Notes: generated by a model from the sequence alone, not told the origin. A DNA stretch of 64,000 nucleotides from Metabacillus_B sp050107715 (GCF_050107715.1 NZ_JBNILN010000005.1:62001-126000); one strand, 5' to 3'; shown: positions 30,965 to 40,032, counted from the stretch's first letter. Translations and numbers: made by a program.

Positions 30965-31160
30965 ACTCTTCTTCTTTATCCCAATCCTTTTTAAACCGGT
31001 CAAATTTCACTTCCAGATCGTCGAGCATTTGGATCAGGCGGTCTACGTCTTCTACATCTGTCGACTCCGGATCCATGGAATCGATGACCTCCATGAACAT
31101 ATTCAGGCGGTTTTTTAAATAGTTTATTTGTGAGTCTTTATCTTTTGCTGCATTTCCCAT
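30963..31160 (-). CDS. SE1561-family small protein
   Basis: A 65-residue, acidic, all-helical protein matching the short SE1561 family of Bacillales: KDSQINYLKNRLNMFMEVID then SMDPESTDVEDVDRLIQMLDDLE. No function is known. GGAGAG upstream of the ATG. It is convergent with nothing and separated by terminators, so probably monocistronic. Confidence 0.8.
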   Translation of the reverse strand: MGNAAKDKDSQINYLKNRLNMFMEVIDSMDPESTDVEDVDRLIQMLDDLEVKFDRFKKDWDKEEE

Positions 31161-31287
31161 CTCGGCTCTCTCCTTTCACCGTTATCATGGTAGCGGATTT
31201 AAGCGGAATTGACAACTTTCCTTTATGCACGTATTCATGGATTCATGATAAGATGGAGATTGTGATTTTATTTAAGGAGTTTTGTTG

Positions 31288-32409
31288 ATGAGTACTACTC
31301 ACAGTTTACCCCCTATTACCCCTTCCTACGACCCGTGGGAAGCTTATATGGACATAGAACAATATGGAAAGCCGATGCTGACAAACATAGAATTTACGAC
31401 AACAACGCTTTGCAACATGCGCTGCGAGCATTGCGCGGTAGGCTACACGCTGACACCGAAGGATCCGAATGCTCTTCCGCTTGATCTGCTCATCCGCAGG
31501 CTGGATGAGATTCCGAATTTGCGTTCATTCAGCATTACCGGCGGAGAGCCGATGATGTCGATGAAGTCCGTGAATAACTATGTAGTTCCGCTCTTAAAGT
31601 ATGCACATGAACGCGGTGTGCGCACTCAGATTAATTCAAACCTGACGCTTGATTTGGCGAGATATGAGAAAATCATTCCGTATCTGGACGTTCTGCACAT
31701 TTCCCACAACTGGGGAACGATGGAGGACTTTGCGGAGGGCGGTTTTGCCATGATGGAAAAAAAACCGACCTTTGAACAGAGGGCAAAATATTTTGACCGG
31801 ATGGTTGAAAACAGCCGGGCGCTTGTTACTGCAGGCGTCACCGTATCCGCTGAAACGATGCTGAATAAACGGACCCTTCCTCATCTGGAAAAAATCCATA
31901 AGCAGATTACAGAGGAAATGCATTGCCAAAGGCATGAAGTGCATCCCATGTACCCAAGTGACTTTGCGAGCGCACTTGAAACTCTTTCATTGGAGGAGAC
32001 ACGCCAGGCCATCCATCATCTGCTGGATGTACGGAATGAAGATGTGTGGATGCTGTTTGGAACCCTTCCTTTTTACGCCTGCAGTGATTCAGAGGAGGAC
32101 CTTGAATTAATGCGGAAGCTTCGTTCATCTAAAAATGTGACGGTTCGGAATGACCCTGACGGACGCTCCCGTCTGAACGTGAACATCTTCACGGGGGAAG
32201 TCATAGTAACCGATTTCGGCGATACACCGCCGCTCGGCAATATACAGACAGCTACACTTGAAAGTGCCTATGAGAAGTGGTCTGAATCCACAGTCGCAAA
32301 GTCACTTAGCTGCCATTGCCCAAGTGTGCAGTGCCTCGGGCCGAACATTTTGGTCAAAAACAGCTACTATGCGAATGAAGATTTCACGAAAAAGAAAGCG
32401 AAACTGTAG
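31288..32409 (+). CDS. yfkAB: YfkAB-type radical SAM protein
   Basis: A 373-residue radical SAM enzyme. The cluster motif CNMRCEHC (Cys42, Cys46, Cys49) follows NIEFTTTTL, and the SAM-binding ITGGEPMMS lies near 88-96. The C-terminal end has the extra cysteines SCHCPSVQCLGPN near 342-354, the CxC-type motif typical of this family, perhaps for a second cluster. B. subtilis yfkA/yfkB is the apparent orthologue and its neighbours (yfkD, yfkE) follow here. AAGGAG eight bases before the ATG. Substrate unknown. Confidence 0.88.
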   Translation: MSTTHSLPPITPSYDPWEAYMDIEQYGKPMLTNIEFTTTTLCNMRCEHCAVGYTLTPKDPNALPLDLLIRRLDEIPNLRSFSITGGEPMMSMKSVNNYVVPLLKYAHERGVRTQINSNLTLDLARYEKIIPYLDVLHISHNWGTMEDFAEGGFAMMEKKPTFEQRAKYFDRMVENSRALVTAGVTVSAETMLNKRTLPHLEKIHKQITEEMHCQRHEVHPMYPSDFASALETLSLEETRQAIHHLLDVRNEDVWMLFGTLPFYACSDSEEDLELMRKLRSSKNVTVRNDPDGRSRLNVNIFTGEVIVTDFGDTPPLGNIQTATLESAYEKWSESTVAKSLSCHCPSVQCLGPNILVKNSYYANEDFTKKKAKL

Positions 32410-32433
32410 AGCCAAGAGGCTCTGCAGTTTTTT
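32401..32433 (+). terminator. Terminator of yfkAB
   Basis: AAACTGTAGAGCC / GGCTCTGCAGTTT stem with T6, overlapping the stop codon. Confidence 0.88.
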
Positions 32434-32475
32434 GTTGGCCGCATGCGGGCGAAAGGGCGTTATGGCGAATAAAGT

Positions 32476-32668
32476 CGACTGGATCATATTCGACCATAAC
32501 TGGATTGCAATCGACAAAGTCTGGATCGTATTCGACAATAACTTGATTGCAATCGGCAAAGTCTGGATCGTATTCGACAATAACTGGATTGCAATGCAAA
32601 GTCCGGATCGTATTAGACATAGCCCTTTGTCAATCGGCAGAATCCCGCTTGTATACGGCAAAAACTAC
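32476..32668. repeat. Array B: about nine 21-bp tandem repeats
   Basis: Units of 21 bp beginning CGAC or CGGC, alternating between GACAATAACTGGATTGCAAT- and GACAAAGTCTGGATCGTATT-types (42-bp higher order). The last units are decayed. The array starts about 40 bp after the yfkAB terminator and ends just before the convergent yfkD stop. Because 21 is a multiple of three, spurious open frames cross it on both strands. Confidence 0.85.
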
Positions 32669-32706
32669 GCCTAGCCCGCACAGCAATTCAAGTCTTGATC
32701 AGCCAG

Positions 32707-33501
32707 TTATCTTGGCACGTCCGAGACCATGTATCCAAATGACAGGTGATCCTGTACCGGGATCCACGCTCCAATTCCCTGGGACGTAATGTTTTTCACA
32801 TTGATTTTCCGCTTGTTGCCCTTCAGCTCAAGGTAGACCTCCCCATACGTGACCTTTCCTTTTTCACTGATCGCTGGAGCGTAGGCGTAGAGGTATCCCA
32901 TCTTTTTCACCGGCACATTGTAAACCTGATCTTTTTTCGTTCCGGCCCCGACAATCGTTTCAAATGACAGCGGCAGGTTGGTTTTCTTCATAGCCTCAAG
33001 AAGCATCATATTCTTTACATCTTCCATTTCCGGTACATTGGCGGTAAGGCCGCCTTTTATTTTTTTCTGGTCGTTTTGCTTGTAATGGATTTGCGCTGCT
33101 GCTTTGCCGCCGCGGTTGTCTGACAGGTTAGAGTTGATGCGCTGATATTCCCAGTTAGGGGTAGTCTCCCTTGATTCATAGTTCAGCGCCCAGTGGCCAA
33201 GGTAAATTGTCGCCCGATAGCCGACGGCAAGCGGTGAATCAGAAATGGCAGTTTCGTTCAGCTGCTTGATTAGATTCGGGTTCTCAATAGGAACGGCCGA
33301 AGATTCCGCAAGCTCCCTTGCCAGCTCGCTCGGCTGCAGGTAGGGAAGATCTTGAGCAGGATTCGGGTATGTGTTCTCCTTTGAAATGTCCAGGACTGAG
33401 GAAGGGATTTTCGTTTTCGCTGCAGTTGAGGTCATATAGATGCTCGAAAAACACACGGATAATAGCACAGCGATACAAATTGAAAGTTGTTTTCTTTTCA
33501 T
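32707..33501 (-). CDS. yfkD: YfkD-family exported protein
   Basis: A 264-residue protein with a signal peptide (KRKQLSICIAVLLSVCFSSIYMTSTAA), then a soluble domain with NTYPNPAQDLPYLQPSELA, AVGYRATIYLGHWALNYES and KMGYLYAYAPAISEKGKVTYGEVYLELKG. It matches the YfkD family, which has no established function and is likely secreted or cell-wall associated. Convergent with yfkAB across repeat array B, as yfkD neighbours yfkAB in B. subtilis. Confidence 0.85.
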   Translation of the reverse strand: MKRKQLSICIAVLLSVCFSSIYMTSTAAKTKIPSSVLDISKENTYPNPAQDLPYLQPSELARELAESSAVPIENPNLIKQLNETAISDSPLAVGYRATIYLGHWALNYESRETTPNWEYQRINSNLSDNRGGKAAAQIHYKQNDQKKIKGGLTANVPEMEDVKNMMLLEAMKKTNLPLSFETIVGAGTKKDQVYNVPVKKMGYLYAYAPAISEKGKVTYGEVYLELKGNKRKINVKNITSQGIGAWIPVQDHLSFGYMVSDVPR

Positions 33502-33670
33502 GGATAAATCTCCTTCCGGCTTTGTTTCCCATAGTTTTTTCTGGCAACCACCCGTTTATCCGTGTTTCGAGAAAAAATGATCATTTTCAACAAATCCTCA
33601 CACTTCCGTCTCGTACATTTCCGGATTCTTGGTAAAATAAAAGGGAGTCGCTGTGAAAGGAGATTTTCAG

Positions 33671-34240
33671 ATGAAAAAACTTATGATGCTTCTCGTCTTT
33701 GCATTGGTTGCATTTAATCAGACGAGTGCGCTTGCCCATTCCAAGCTCATTCAATCCAATCCGGAGCAGGGCGCAACAGTTGCAGAAAAGCTTGAGACCG
33801 TTTCTTTGACGTTCAATACATCCATTGAACAATCCAGCACGTTTAAGGTGCTGAAGGATGGTAAAACAGAAGTAGCTGTAGAGAACATACAGTTGGAGGG
33901 AGATACTTTAACAGGTACACTTCCTGAAGATATGGAGAACGGTTCCTATACCGTCAGCTGGGATATTATCGGCGCGGATGGACATGTGATTAAGGATTCC
34001 TTTGAGTTTAGCCTGAATGCACCTGTCGAAGAAAAGCCGGCAGAAGAAGAGACGGAGGAAAGTGAGGAAACGCCTGCCGAAGAGAGCCAGCCTGCTGAGG
34101 AAACAGAGGAAGCACCTGCCGAAGAGACTCAGTCCGCCGAGGAAACCGGCAGCAATAATTCCCTGATCATCATCGGAGTACTCCTTGCTGCAGCCGCACT
34201 TGCTGCGATTTTCTTTTCAATGAGAAAAGGCCGGGGTTAA
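33671..34240 (+). CDS. CopC-domain copper-binding protein, membrane-anchored
   Basis: A 189-residue exported protein. The signal peptide ends at SALA, so the mature chain would begin HSKLIQSNPEQGATV, with the N-terminal His that binds Cu(II) in CopC proteins. The second His is in DIIGADGHVIKDSFEFSL. A low-complexity linker rich in Glu, Pro and Ala with repeated PAEE motifs (about 120-160) spans the wall, and a C-terminal hydrophobic helix plus RKGRG anchors it. The ATG with GGAGA upstream starts the protein. One base separates it from the CopD gene. Confidence 0.85.
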   Translation: MKKLMMLLVFALVAFNQTSALAHSKLIQSNPEQGATVAEKLETVSLTFNTSIEQSSTFKVLKDGKTEVAVENIQLEGDTLTGTLPEDMENGSYTVSWDIIGADGHVIKDSFEFSLNAPVEEKPAEEETEESEETPAEESQPAEETEEAPAEETQSAEETGSNNSLIIIGVLLAAAALAAIFFSMRKGRG

Positions 34241-34241
34241 G

Positions 34242-35315
34242 ATGATTCTCATTATGCTATCCGAGGTTGGACTTTATTTAAGCTTCGCTATATTAATGGG
34301 TGCCTTTTTTATGTCCTATATTCCGGATGCGAGGAAACCGGAAATTCAAATGTCGAAGCGATGGATGCAGCTTGCCGCATTAGGAGCAGCTGTCTTTTCA
34401 GCCTCTCCTGTGCTCCAGCTTGCTTCCCGTTTTTATGAATCAGAAGGCTATTTCGGCAGCATAGTCCGGGTCATTAAAGATTTTCAAATCGGCCAGATGT
34501 GGGCGCTGTCTCTCGTACTCATCATCATGTTCTACTTATTTATTTCATTTGCGCCGGTGTTTGAAGACGTACAATATAAGACAATTTCTCTATTCTTTGT
34601 CATTTCCCTCATTTTTCTAATCAGCGTTAACAGCCATGCTGCTTCTTTAAGCGGCGCAGGCATTTTGTATCACGCTTTTCATTTCATGGCTATGAGTGTA
34701 TGGGGAGGAATATTGCTTCAGGTTAGCTGGTTTTCTAAAAACAGCCGGAATTGGCTCGCGTTTCTTAAATGGTTTACACCTGTAGCAATGGTAATGATGG
34801 GAATCATCGTTTTCACAGGATTCCTGCTTATGACCCTGTTAATGAATGTCGCCGAATATCCGCAAACATGGTCTCTGAACTACGGACAATATTTGCTGAT
34901 TAAGCATTTGGTAGTCATTCCGATTTTGCTGTTCGCCTTTTTAAACAGCTTTTTCATGAAAGGAATGCTGAAAAAAGGGAAGCAGCTTGATCCAAGGAAA
35001 TGGACAAAAGCGGAAAGTCTGTACTTGCTGATCGTCTTCCCGGTGACCGGTGTACTCGGCCAGCAGGAGCCTCCGCATAACATTGAAGTGACCAAAGCTT
35101 CTGACGGCTTGTCCCCGCTGTTTACTCTTTTTTCAGCGGATAATGAAATCGGCTTTGCCGCCGGCGGACTCAGCATCCTTTTTGGCATCCTTTCGTTCCT
35201 GTTCATTACGCTGCTTATTATACAGTTCAAGAAGAACGCTTCAGGTCTGTCAGCCTTCCTAATGGGCCTTATGTTCGTGACTTCGGCCTACTTATTCATC
35301 ATGACAAGCATCTAA
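34242..35315 (+). CDS. CopD-family copper import membrane protein
   Basis: A 357-residue polytopic protein with about eight to nine hydrophobic segments and the CopD pattern: IKDFQIGQMWALSLVLI, SVNSHAASLSGAGILYHAFHFMAMSVWGGILLQVSWF (His residues on helices that line the copper site) and YGQYLLIKHLVVIPILLFAFLNSFFM. It lies directly after copC, so the pair probably takes up copper, as YcnJ does in B. subtilis as a single fused protein. The short distance suggests coupled translation. Confidence 0.85.
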   Translation: MILIMLSEVGLYLSFAILMGAFFMSYIPDARKPEIQMSKRWMQLAALGAAVFSASPVLQLASRFYESEGYFGSIVRVIKDFQIGQMWALSLVLIIMFYLFISFAPVFEDVQYKTISLFFVISLIFLISVNSHAASLSGAGILYHAFHFMAMSVWGGILLQVSWFSKNSRNWLAFLKWFTPVAMVMMGIIVFTGFLLMTLLMNVAEYPQTWSLNYGQYLLIKHLVVIPILLFAFLNSFFMKGMLKKGKQLDPRKWTKAESLYLLIVFPVTGVLGQQEPPHNIEVTKASDGLSPLFTLFSADNEIGFAAGGLSILFGILSFLFITLLIIQFKKNASGLSAFLMGLMFVTSAYLFIMTSI

Positions 35316-35422
35316 AGTATGATAGCAGAAAATATTTATCTGAATATTTACAAATTTAATTTAAAATTATATGATAGCAGTAAGCAACCTCAACTGTGAT
35401 TGTGGTTTCGTCCTACAAATTT

Positions 35423-35457
35423 AGCTGGCCCCTTTAATGGGACCAGCCGTTTTTTAT
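35423..35457. terminator. Terminator between copD and yfkE
   Basis: GCTGG-CCC ... GGG-CCAGC stem with T6 on the plus side between convergent genes. Confidence 0.75.
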
Positions 35458-35469
35458 GAAAAATATTCG

Positions 35470-36525
35470 CTACAGCAGGTAAAACCCAATTCCCATAATC
35501 ACATAGGCAGCAAGCAGGGTCGCTCCTTCAAACCAGTTCGTATCCCCATCATTGGTGAGAATAATCGTCAGGAAGGCAGCGGTAACCATCGAAATCAGCT
35601 CTGGCATAGTGAAAACGAGTGGCATCGTCGTTTCAAACATGAGAGATAAAAGAACAAGCAGCGGCGCAACGAACATCGCAATCTGAAGCGTAGAGCCGAC
35701 CGCAATTTCAACGGCAATGTTCATTTTATTTTTATACGCCATAACGATTGCTGAAGCGTGCTCTGCGGCATTTCCAACAACAGCAACGATGATAACCCCA
35801 ATAAACAATTCGCTCCATCCAAGCGTTTCGCCAACCGTTTCAAACGTATGCACCAGACTTTCTGATACATAAGCAACCGCCGCTGTCGCAAGCAGAAGAA
35901 CAATAGTCGCTTTTTTCGCGCCCCATTCCGGTTCTTCGTGCTCCCCCTCTTCATCCGTTTTGTGTTTATACACACCGCGGTGTGTGACCAGCCGGAAGAA
36001 AAGCGCGAACAGATACAGGACAATCAAAATGACAGAGATCCCGATACTGAACGTTAAGGTCTTAGCCTCATTCATGTCTACCGCAAATACCTCCGGAATA
36101 ACAAACGCGACAATGATAGAAAAAATAAGAAGTCCTGAATTGTGTCTCGCATCATAAACACTGAATTCCTGCCTTTTATGCTTCAGTCCGCCGACAAGAA
36201 AGGAAAGCCCCCCGACTAAAAGCAGGTTCCCGATAACCGAGCCTGTCAGAGAGGCAAGCACCACTCCGGTTAATCCGGCCTGAAGAGCAAAAATAGAGAT
36301 AATCAGCTCAACGGCATTTCCAAATGTTGCGTTAAGCAGCCCGCCAATACGGGGACCAGCTACAATAGCAAGACTTTCTGTAGCTCTTCCCATGTATCCC
36401 GCAAGCGCCACGATCGTCAAACAGTAGACGACGAACATGATCAGCGGAGGCCAGTGAAGCAAACTGCCAATTACAGAAAGCGGAAGCCCAGCAATGACTG
36501 CAATAAGAAATATACGATTAACCAT
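35470..36525 (-). CDS. yfkE: Calcium/cation:proton antiporter (CAX)
   Basis: A 351-residue CaCA-superfamily exchanger with eleven hydrophobic segments and an acidic loop in the middle (DEEGEHEEPEWG). The two alpha repeats are present: GGLLNATFGNAVELIISIFAL and VAVVGNAAEHASAIVMAYKNKMNIAVEIAVGSTLQIAMF, each with the ion-binding Glu. B. subtilis YfkE (ChaA) is a characterised Ca2+/H+ antiporter and occupies the same genomic position. Divergent from the general-stress gene. Confidence 0.92.
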   Translation of the reverse strand: MVNRIFLIAVIAGLPLSVIGSLLHWPPLIMFVVYCLTIVALAGYMGRATESLAIVAGPRIGGLLNATFGNAVELIISIFALQAGLTGVVLASLTGSVIGNLLLVGGLSFLVGGLKHKRQEFSVYDARHNSGLLIFSIIVAFVIPEVFAVDMNEAKTLTFSIGISVILIVLYLFALFFRLVTHRGVYKHKTDEEGEHEEPEWGAKKATIVLLLATAAVAYVSESLVHTFETVGETLGWSELFIGVIIVAVVGNAAEHASAIVMAYKNKMNIAVEIAVGSTLQIAMFVAPLLVLLSLMFETTMPLVFTMPELISMVTAAFLTIILTNDGDTNWFEGATLLAAYVIMGIGFYLL

Positions 36526-36640
36526 ACCTTCACCTAGCTTTCCTGAATCTTAAGTATGTATTTCCAGATAGCGGAACACATGTATGTTTCCCCGCTTTTG
36601 TTGCAAATTAACCTTGAAAGCAAGGAGGAGTGAATAAAAT

Positions 36641-37063
36641 ATGGCTAATTCTCTGGAAGATAAGATCATCAAGCTTCTTGACCACCATCAAATCGGTTCG
36701 ATGGCGACAGTCCGCAACGGAAAACCCTATTCCCGGTTTATGCTATTTTTCCACGAAGGTCTGACCCTTTATACCGCTACAAGCAAAAAAGCACATAAAG
36801 CAGAAGACATCGAAAAAAATCCATCTGTTCATCTGCTGCTCGGCTATGAAGGAAAAGGGTTCCAGGATGAATACGCAGAGGTGGAAGCGACCGCATCTGT
36901 AGAGGGATCCACAGAACTGAAAAAAAAGTTCTGGAACGAAAACCTGAAGGACTGGATCGCCGGGCCGGATGATCCGGACTATATGCTGCTTAAACTTGAG
37001 CCATCCGTCTTCTGCTACTTTTCAAAAGCCGGAGAAGGTCCGGAAACGCTGAATATGAAATAA
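36641..37063 (+). CDS. Pyridoxamine-phosphate-oxidase-fold stress protein (Gsp26/YdaG-like)
   Basis: A 140-residue split-barrel flavin-binding protein: KLLDHHQIGSMATVRNGKPYSRFMLFFHEGLTLYTATSKKAHKAEDIEKNPSVHLLLGYEG is the YdaG/general stress protein 26 pattern, ending LEPSVFCYFSKAGEGPETL. It probably binds a flavin and may reduce or scavenge; no substrate is known. AAGGAGG precedes the ATG. I looked for a SigB promoter and found none convincing. Confidence 0.85.
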   Translation: MANSLEDKIIKLLDHHQIGSMATVRNGKPYSRFMLFFHEGLTLYTATSKKAHKAEDIEKNPSVHLLLGYEGKGFQDEYAEVEATASVEGSTELKKKFWNENLKDWIAGPDDPDYMLLKLEPSVFCYFSKAGEGPETLNMK

Positions 37064-37066
37064 GAG

Positions 37067-37096
37067 GAACGGTCAAGTGTGACCGTTCTTTTTTTA
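37067..37096 (+). terminator. Terminator of the Gsp26-like gene
   Basis: GAACGGTCA / TGACCGTTC stem with T7. Confidence 0.88.
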
Positions 37097-37128
37097 TTTT
37101 TGATGGGATTTACTTTGTGCGGTGGGGG

Positions 37129-37437
37129 GGCTGGTTGGGGTATGGCGGGAAGCGTGGCGGGACATGGTATGCGTACACTTGAAAGCCTAGTGGGAACATG
37201 GTTGGGGTAAGTTGGAAAGTGTGGTGCGAATATGGTTGGGGTATGACGGGAAGCGTGGTGGGAACATGGTAGAGGTACGCTGGAAAGTGTGGTGGGAACA
37301 TGGTCGGCATACTCCGGTAGGGTGGTAGGAACATGGTTGGCGTACGCTGGAAAGTGTGGCGGGAACATGGCTGGCGTACTCTGGAAAGTGTGGTCGAAAC
37401 ATGGCTGACGTACTCCGGAGAACGTGGTGCGAACATG
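37129..37437. repeat. Array C: about nine 34-bp tandem repeats
   Basis: Units start GGTTGG-GTA and end GTGG-GGGAACAT. Starts of the ACATGG block are 34 bp apart eight times and 33 once (for example 37163, 37197, 37231, 37265, 37299, 37332, 37366, 37400, 37434). GT-rich top strand. Spurious open frames cross it on the minus strand. It follows the terminator of the stress-protein gene by about 30 bp. Confidence 0.88.
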
Positions 37438-38125
37438 CTCGAATGACGTCAAAAAGTCTTTATATCAAAAGTACGGACAATATATCAAAAGTTGGGACAA
37501 TAAACCAGTGAGTACGGACAATAAAACCAAAGTACGGACAATATATATGTTTCACCCGGACACTACCGCAAAATCCGAACAGAAGTCCTAGGGAATCTGG
37601 CTCCTTTTATACATACCACCGAGCGAATATGCTCGAATCATGCCGAAAAGTCTTTATATCAAAAGTACGGACAATATATATGTTTCACCCGGACACTACC
37701 GCAAAATCCGAACAGAATTCCTAGGGAATCTGGCTCCTTTTATACATACCACCGAGCGAATATGCTCGAATCATGCCGAAAAGTCTTTATATCAAAAGTA
37801 CGGACAATAAATCAAAAGTTGGGACAATAAACCAGTGAGTACGGACAATAAAATCAGATTTCGGACAATAAAAACAAAGTACGGACAATACATATGTTTC
37901 ACCTCGGACACTACCTTCAAATCTGAACAGAATTTCTATTGAATCTGGCTCCTTTTATACATACCACCGCGCGAATATGCTCGAATCATGCCGAAAAGTC
38001 TTTATATCAAAAGTACGGACAATAAATCAAAAGTTAGGACAATAAAATCACAAATACGGACAATAAAATCAGATTTCGGACAATAAAACCAAAGTACGGA
38101 CAATATCGGACATCCCCGCACAACA
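37437..38125. repeat. Array D: nested repeats, 133-215-bp units with 20-bp sub-repeats
   Basis: A block starting GCTCGAAT-ATGCCGAAAAG recurs at 37437, 37631, 37764 and 37979 (spacings 194, 133 and 215). Each block begins with a variable number of about 20-bp sub-repeats ending TACGGACAAT or CGGACAATAA, followed by a nearly invariant segment of about 110 bp (GTTTCACC-CGGACACTACC ... CATACCACCG). Length differences come from gain or loss of the sub-repeats. No protein is encoded. It abuts array C upstream and the NERD gene downstream. Confidence 0.88.
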
Positions 38126-38199
38126 TCTCAAGTTTTGCAGAAGGGAATCCGGGGCTGTTTGCAGAATAACCATAGTATCACAAAGAAAGGAGCGACAAA

Positions 38200-39216
38200 A
38201 TGATCGCTAAACCGCGTAAAACCCCTCTCTATATCCTCAAACTGCAGGCTCTGCTCAGGAGGTTGCCGCCGAATCATCCTAAATTCCCTCAAGTTGCCGA
38301 AGATTTAGCCAAACGAATGGCGGGGTTCAAAGGTGAACTCGCGGCTGACTATCAGCTCACCCTATTCGGCCGCAAGGACTGGGTGATGCTTGCAGATCTC
38401 AGGCTGCCGCACGGTTCGACACACTTCCAGCTGGACACGGTCCTGCTCACTCCCGCTTTTGCCCTGATTTTAGAGGTGAAAAATATTGCTGGTACGCTTT
38501 ATTTTGATCCTGAATTCAATCAGCTGATACGAAAGAAGGATGGCTTGGAGACTGCCTTTCCAGACCCTATTCTCCAGTCTCACAGATTAGAGTTCCAATT
38601 CGCTGAATGGCTTGAGAGAAACCGCTTTCCCGCTTTACCAATCCACTCCCTAATTGTGGTCAGCAGCCACCGAAGCATGATTGAAGCACCTCCTGCCCAT
38701 ATAAAAAGTTTATCCAGAAAAATCGTTCGCGCAGAAAAGCTGCCTTTTGAACTGAAACAATTAGAGACACAGCATAAGAAAGTATATTTGACAGAAAAAG
38801 AGGTCAAGAAGCTGGCAAGGAGCTTAAACAAATCTCATATGGAAGCAGATACCCGGATTACAGACAAATTCTCCATTCCGCAAACAGACTTAATAACGGG
38901 CGTTTTTTGTCCAAATTGCAGCTGCCACCTGCAGCGGTATAAAGGGGGCTGGCTATGCGGAAGCTGCAGGGAAAAAAATAACCTGGCACATGTAGAGGCG
39001 TTAAAAGACTACCGGCTGCTAATAGGTTCAACCATTACAAACAAAGAAATCAGAGGATTTTTAAACCTTGAGAGCACATCAGCTGCGTCCAAGCTCCTGC
39101 ACTCCCTCAACCTGAAATCCTCCGGTCAAAAGAAAGGCCGAATTTACGGACTTGAGCTCCACGAGCCATTGTCAGACAAACCCTCTGCAGAAAACTCCAT
39201 TCAATCTCTAAACTAA
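38200..39216 (+). CDS. NERD-domain (nuclease-related) protein
   Basis: A 338-residue protein. The NERD domain (about 40-155) shows GFKGELAADYQL and the core FQLDTVLLTPAFALILEVKNIAGTLYFD, where Asp and the Glu-x-Lys are the expected PD-(D/E)xK-type residues. VVSSHR follows. The C-terminal part has a zinc ribbon (CPNCSCHLQRYKGGWLCGSC, about 239-258) and a small helical DNA-binding-like end. NERD proteins are suspected of DNA processing or defence. GAAAGGAG lies before the ATG. It is embedded between repeat arrays C/D and E, and its last 14 codons are duplicated downstream. Confidence 0.8.
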   Translation: MIAKPRKTPLYILKLQALLRRLPPNHPKFPQVAEDLAKRMAGFKGELAADYQLTLFGRKDWVMLADLRLPHGSTHFQLDTVLLTPAFALILEVKNIAGTLYFDPEFNQLIRKKDGLETAFPDPILQSHRLEFQFAEWLERNRFPALPIHSLIVVSSHRSMIEAPPAHIKSLSRKIVRAEKLPFELKQLETQHKKVYLTEKEVKKLARSLNKSHMEADTRITDKFSIPQTDLITGVFCPNCSCHLQRYKGGWLCGSCREKNNLAHVEALKDYRLLIGSTITNKEIRGFLNLESTSAASKLLHSLNLKSSGQKKGRIYGLELHEPLSDKPSAENSIQSLN

Positions 39217-39363
39217 ATCACCGTTCAATTCCTAAACTAAAACACCGTCCAATCTCTAAACTAAAACACCATTCAATTCCTAAACTAAAACTCCATACAA
39301 TCCCTAAACTGAGCACGAAGACAAACCCTCTGCAGAGAACAGCATTCAATCCCTAAACTGAAC
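39157..39363 (+). repeat. Array E: 24-bp repeats and a duplicated NERD gene 3' end
   Basis: From 39198, five units of 24 bp (CATTCAAT-CTAAACTAAAACAC type) run to about 39316; each is eight codons long and reads N-(S/T)-(I/V)-Q-(S/F)-L-N-stop in the gene frame. At 39322-39363 the end of the gene recurs: DKPSAENSIQSLN plus stop is encoded a second time, with only synonymous changes and TGA in place of TAA. The preceding HE codons are also duplicated, with a nine-base deletion. Confidence 0.85.
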
Positions 39364-39370
39364 AAAAAAA

Positions 39371-39396
39371 GGAACTCCACCTTTTAATGGAGTTCC
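39371..39396 (+). terminator. Terminator downstream of the NERD gene
   Basis: GGAACTCCA / TGGAGTTCC stem with an eight-base loop, after the repeat array. Confidence 0.8.
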
Positions 39397-39648
39397 TTCT
39401 GTACTACTCAAAAACACTTTTATACAATCGAAAAATGACTTTTGGGATAAAAAATAAGATATTCCATATCAATTCAAAGAATAATTCACTTCCCACATCT
39501 CTGAACGTGCTACTGGAAAATCTCCTGTTGCCTCTTTTTCTTCTTCTCATTCTTTCTCCTGTTCATCGCCTTCATTGATGTCAGGAAACAGCCGCCCCTG
39601 ATTATTCCATTTTATTACATAATATGGATGAGTCAGGGCCTATTTTCT

Positions 39649-40032
39649 TCACTCCGATATCTCAAACGTCTCTGCAATATCGATGCTGCTCTCCACCGAG
39701 CGGACCATGGAGCAGTTTTTCCGGGTTAGTTCGAGTGCCTTTTTTATTTGATCTTCCTTCAGGCTGTTTCCTTTTATAACAAAATGAACGGTTATGCGTT
39801 CAATCCGGTTTGCCTCTTCTTCATTTCTTTCAGCATTGGCTTCGATCCGGATGTCCTCTACGTCCATGCGTTTTTTCTCGAGTATTTTGCGCAGCACTCC
39901 GCCGCTGCAGACTGCAATAGAGGCTGTCATTAGCTGATAGGGGCGGAATCCGTATTCCTCGTCTCCTGATACCTGCAGGTTTCCAAATTCCAAATCGGAA
40001 GAAAATCCTTTTTCTGTCATGGTAAATTGCAT
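39649..40032 (-). CDS. OsmC-family protein
   Basis: A 127-residue OsmC/Ohr-fold protein. The two cysteines of the peroxidase site are present: ASIAVCSGGVLRKILEKKRM (about 37-56) and ELTRKNCSMVRSVESSIDI (about 101-119). Such proteins reduce organic hydroperoxides or related sulfur species with thiols. Divergent from the YfkF-like transporter. The 250 bp upstream of its stop (39397-39648) hold no clear gene. Confidence 0.88.
   Translation of the reverse strand: MQFTMTEKGFSSDLEFGNLQVSGDEEYGFRPYQLMTASIAVCSGGVLRKILEKKRMDVEDIRIEANAERNEEEANRIERITVHFVIKGNSLKEDQIKKALELTRKNCSMVRSVESSIDIAETFEISE

Noticed and set aside
32302..32674. Open frames on both strands over array B
   Set aside because: Period-21 repeat artefact with low-complexity IQLLSNT-type sequence; overlaps the yfkAB 3' end.
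37015..37452. Long minus-strand open frames (up to 145 codons) rich in Pro, His and Tyr
   Set aside because: They run across tandem array C, whose GT-rich composition removes stops; no start signal, and three frames are open at once.
39397..39578. Plus-strand 63-codon frame downstream of the NERD gene
   Set aside because: Starts inside the terminator hairpin, has no ribosome binding site, and shows no recognisable family.
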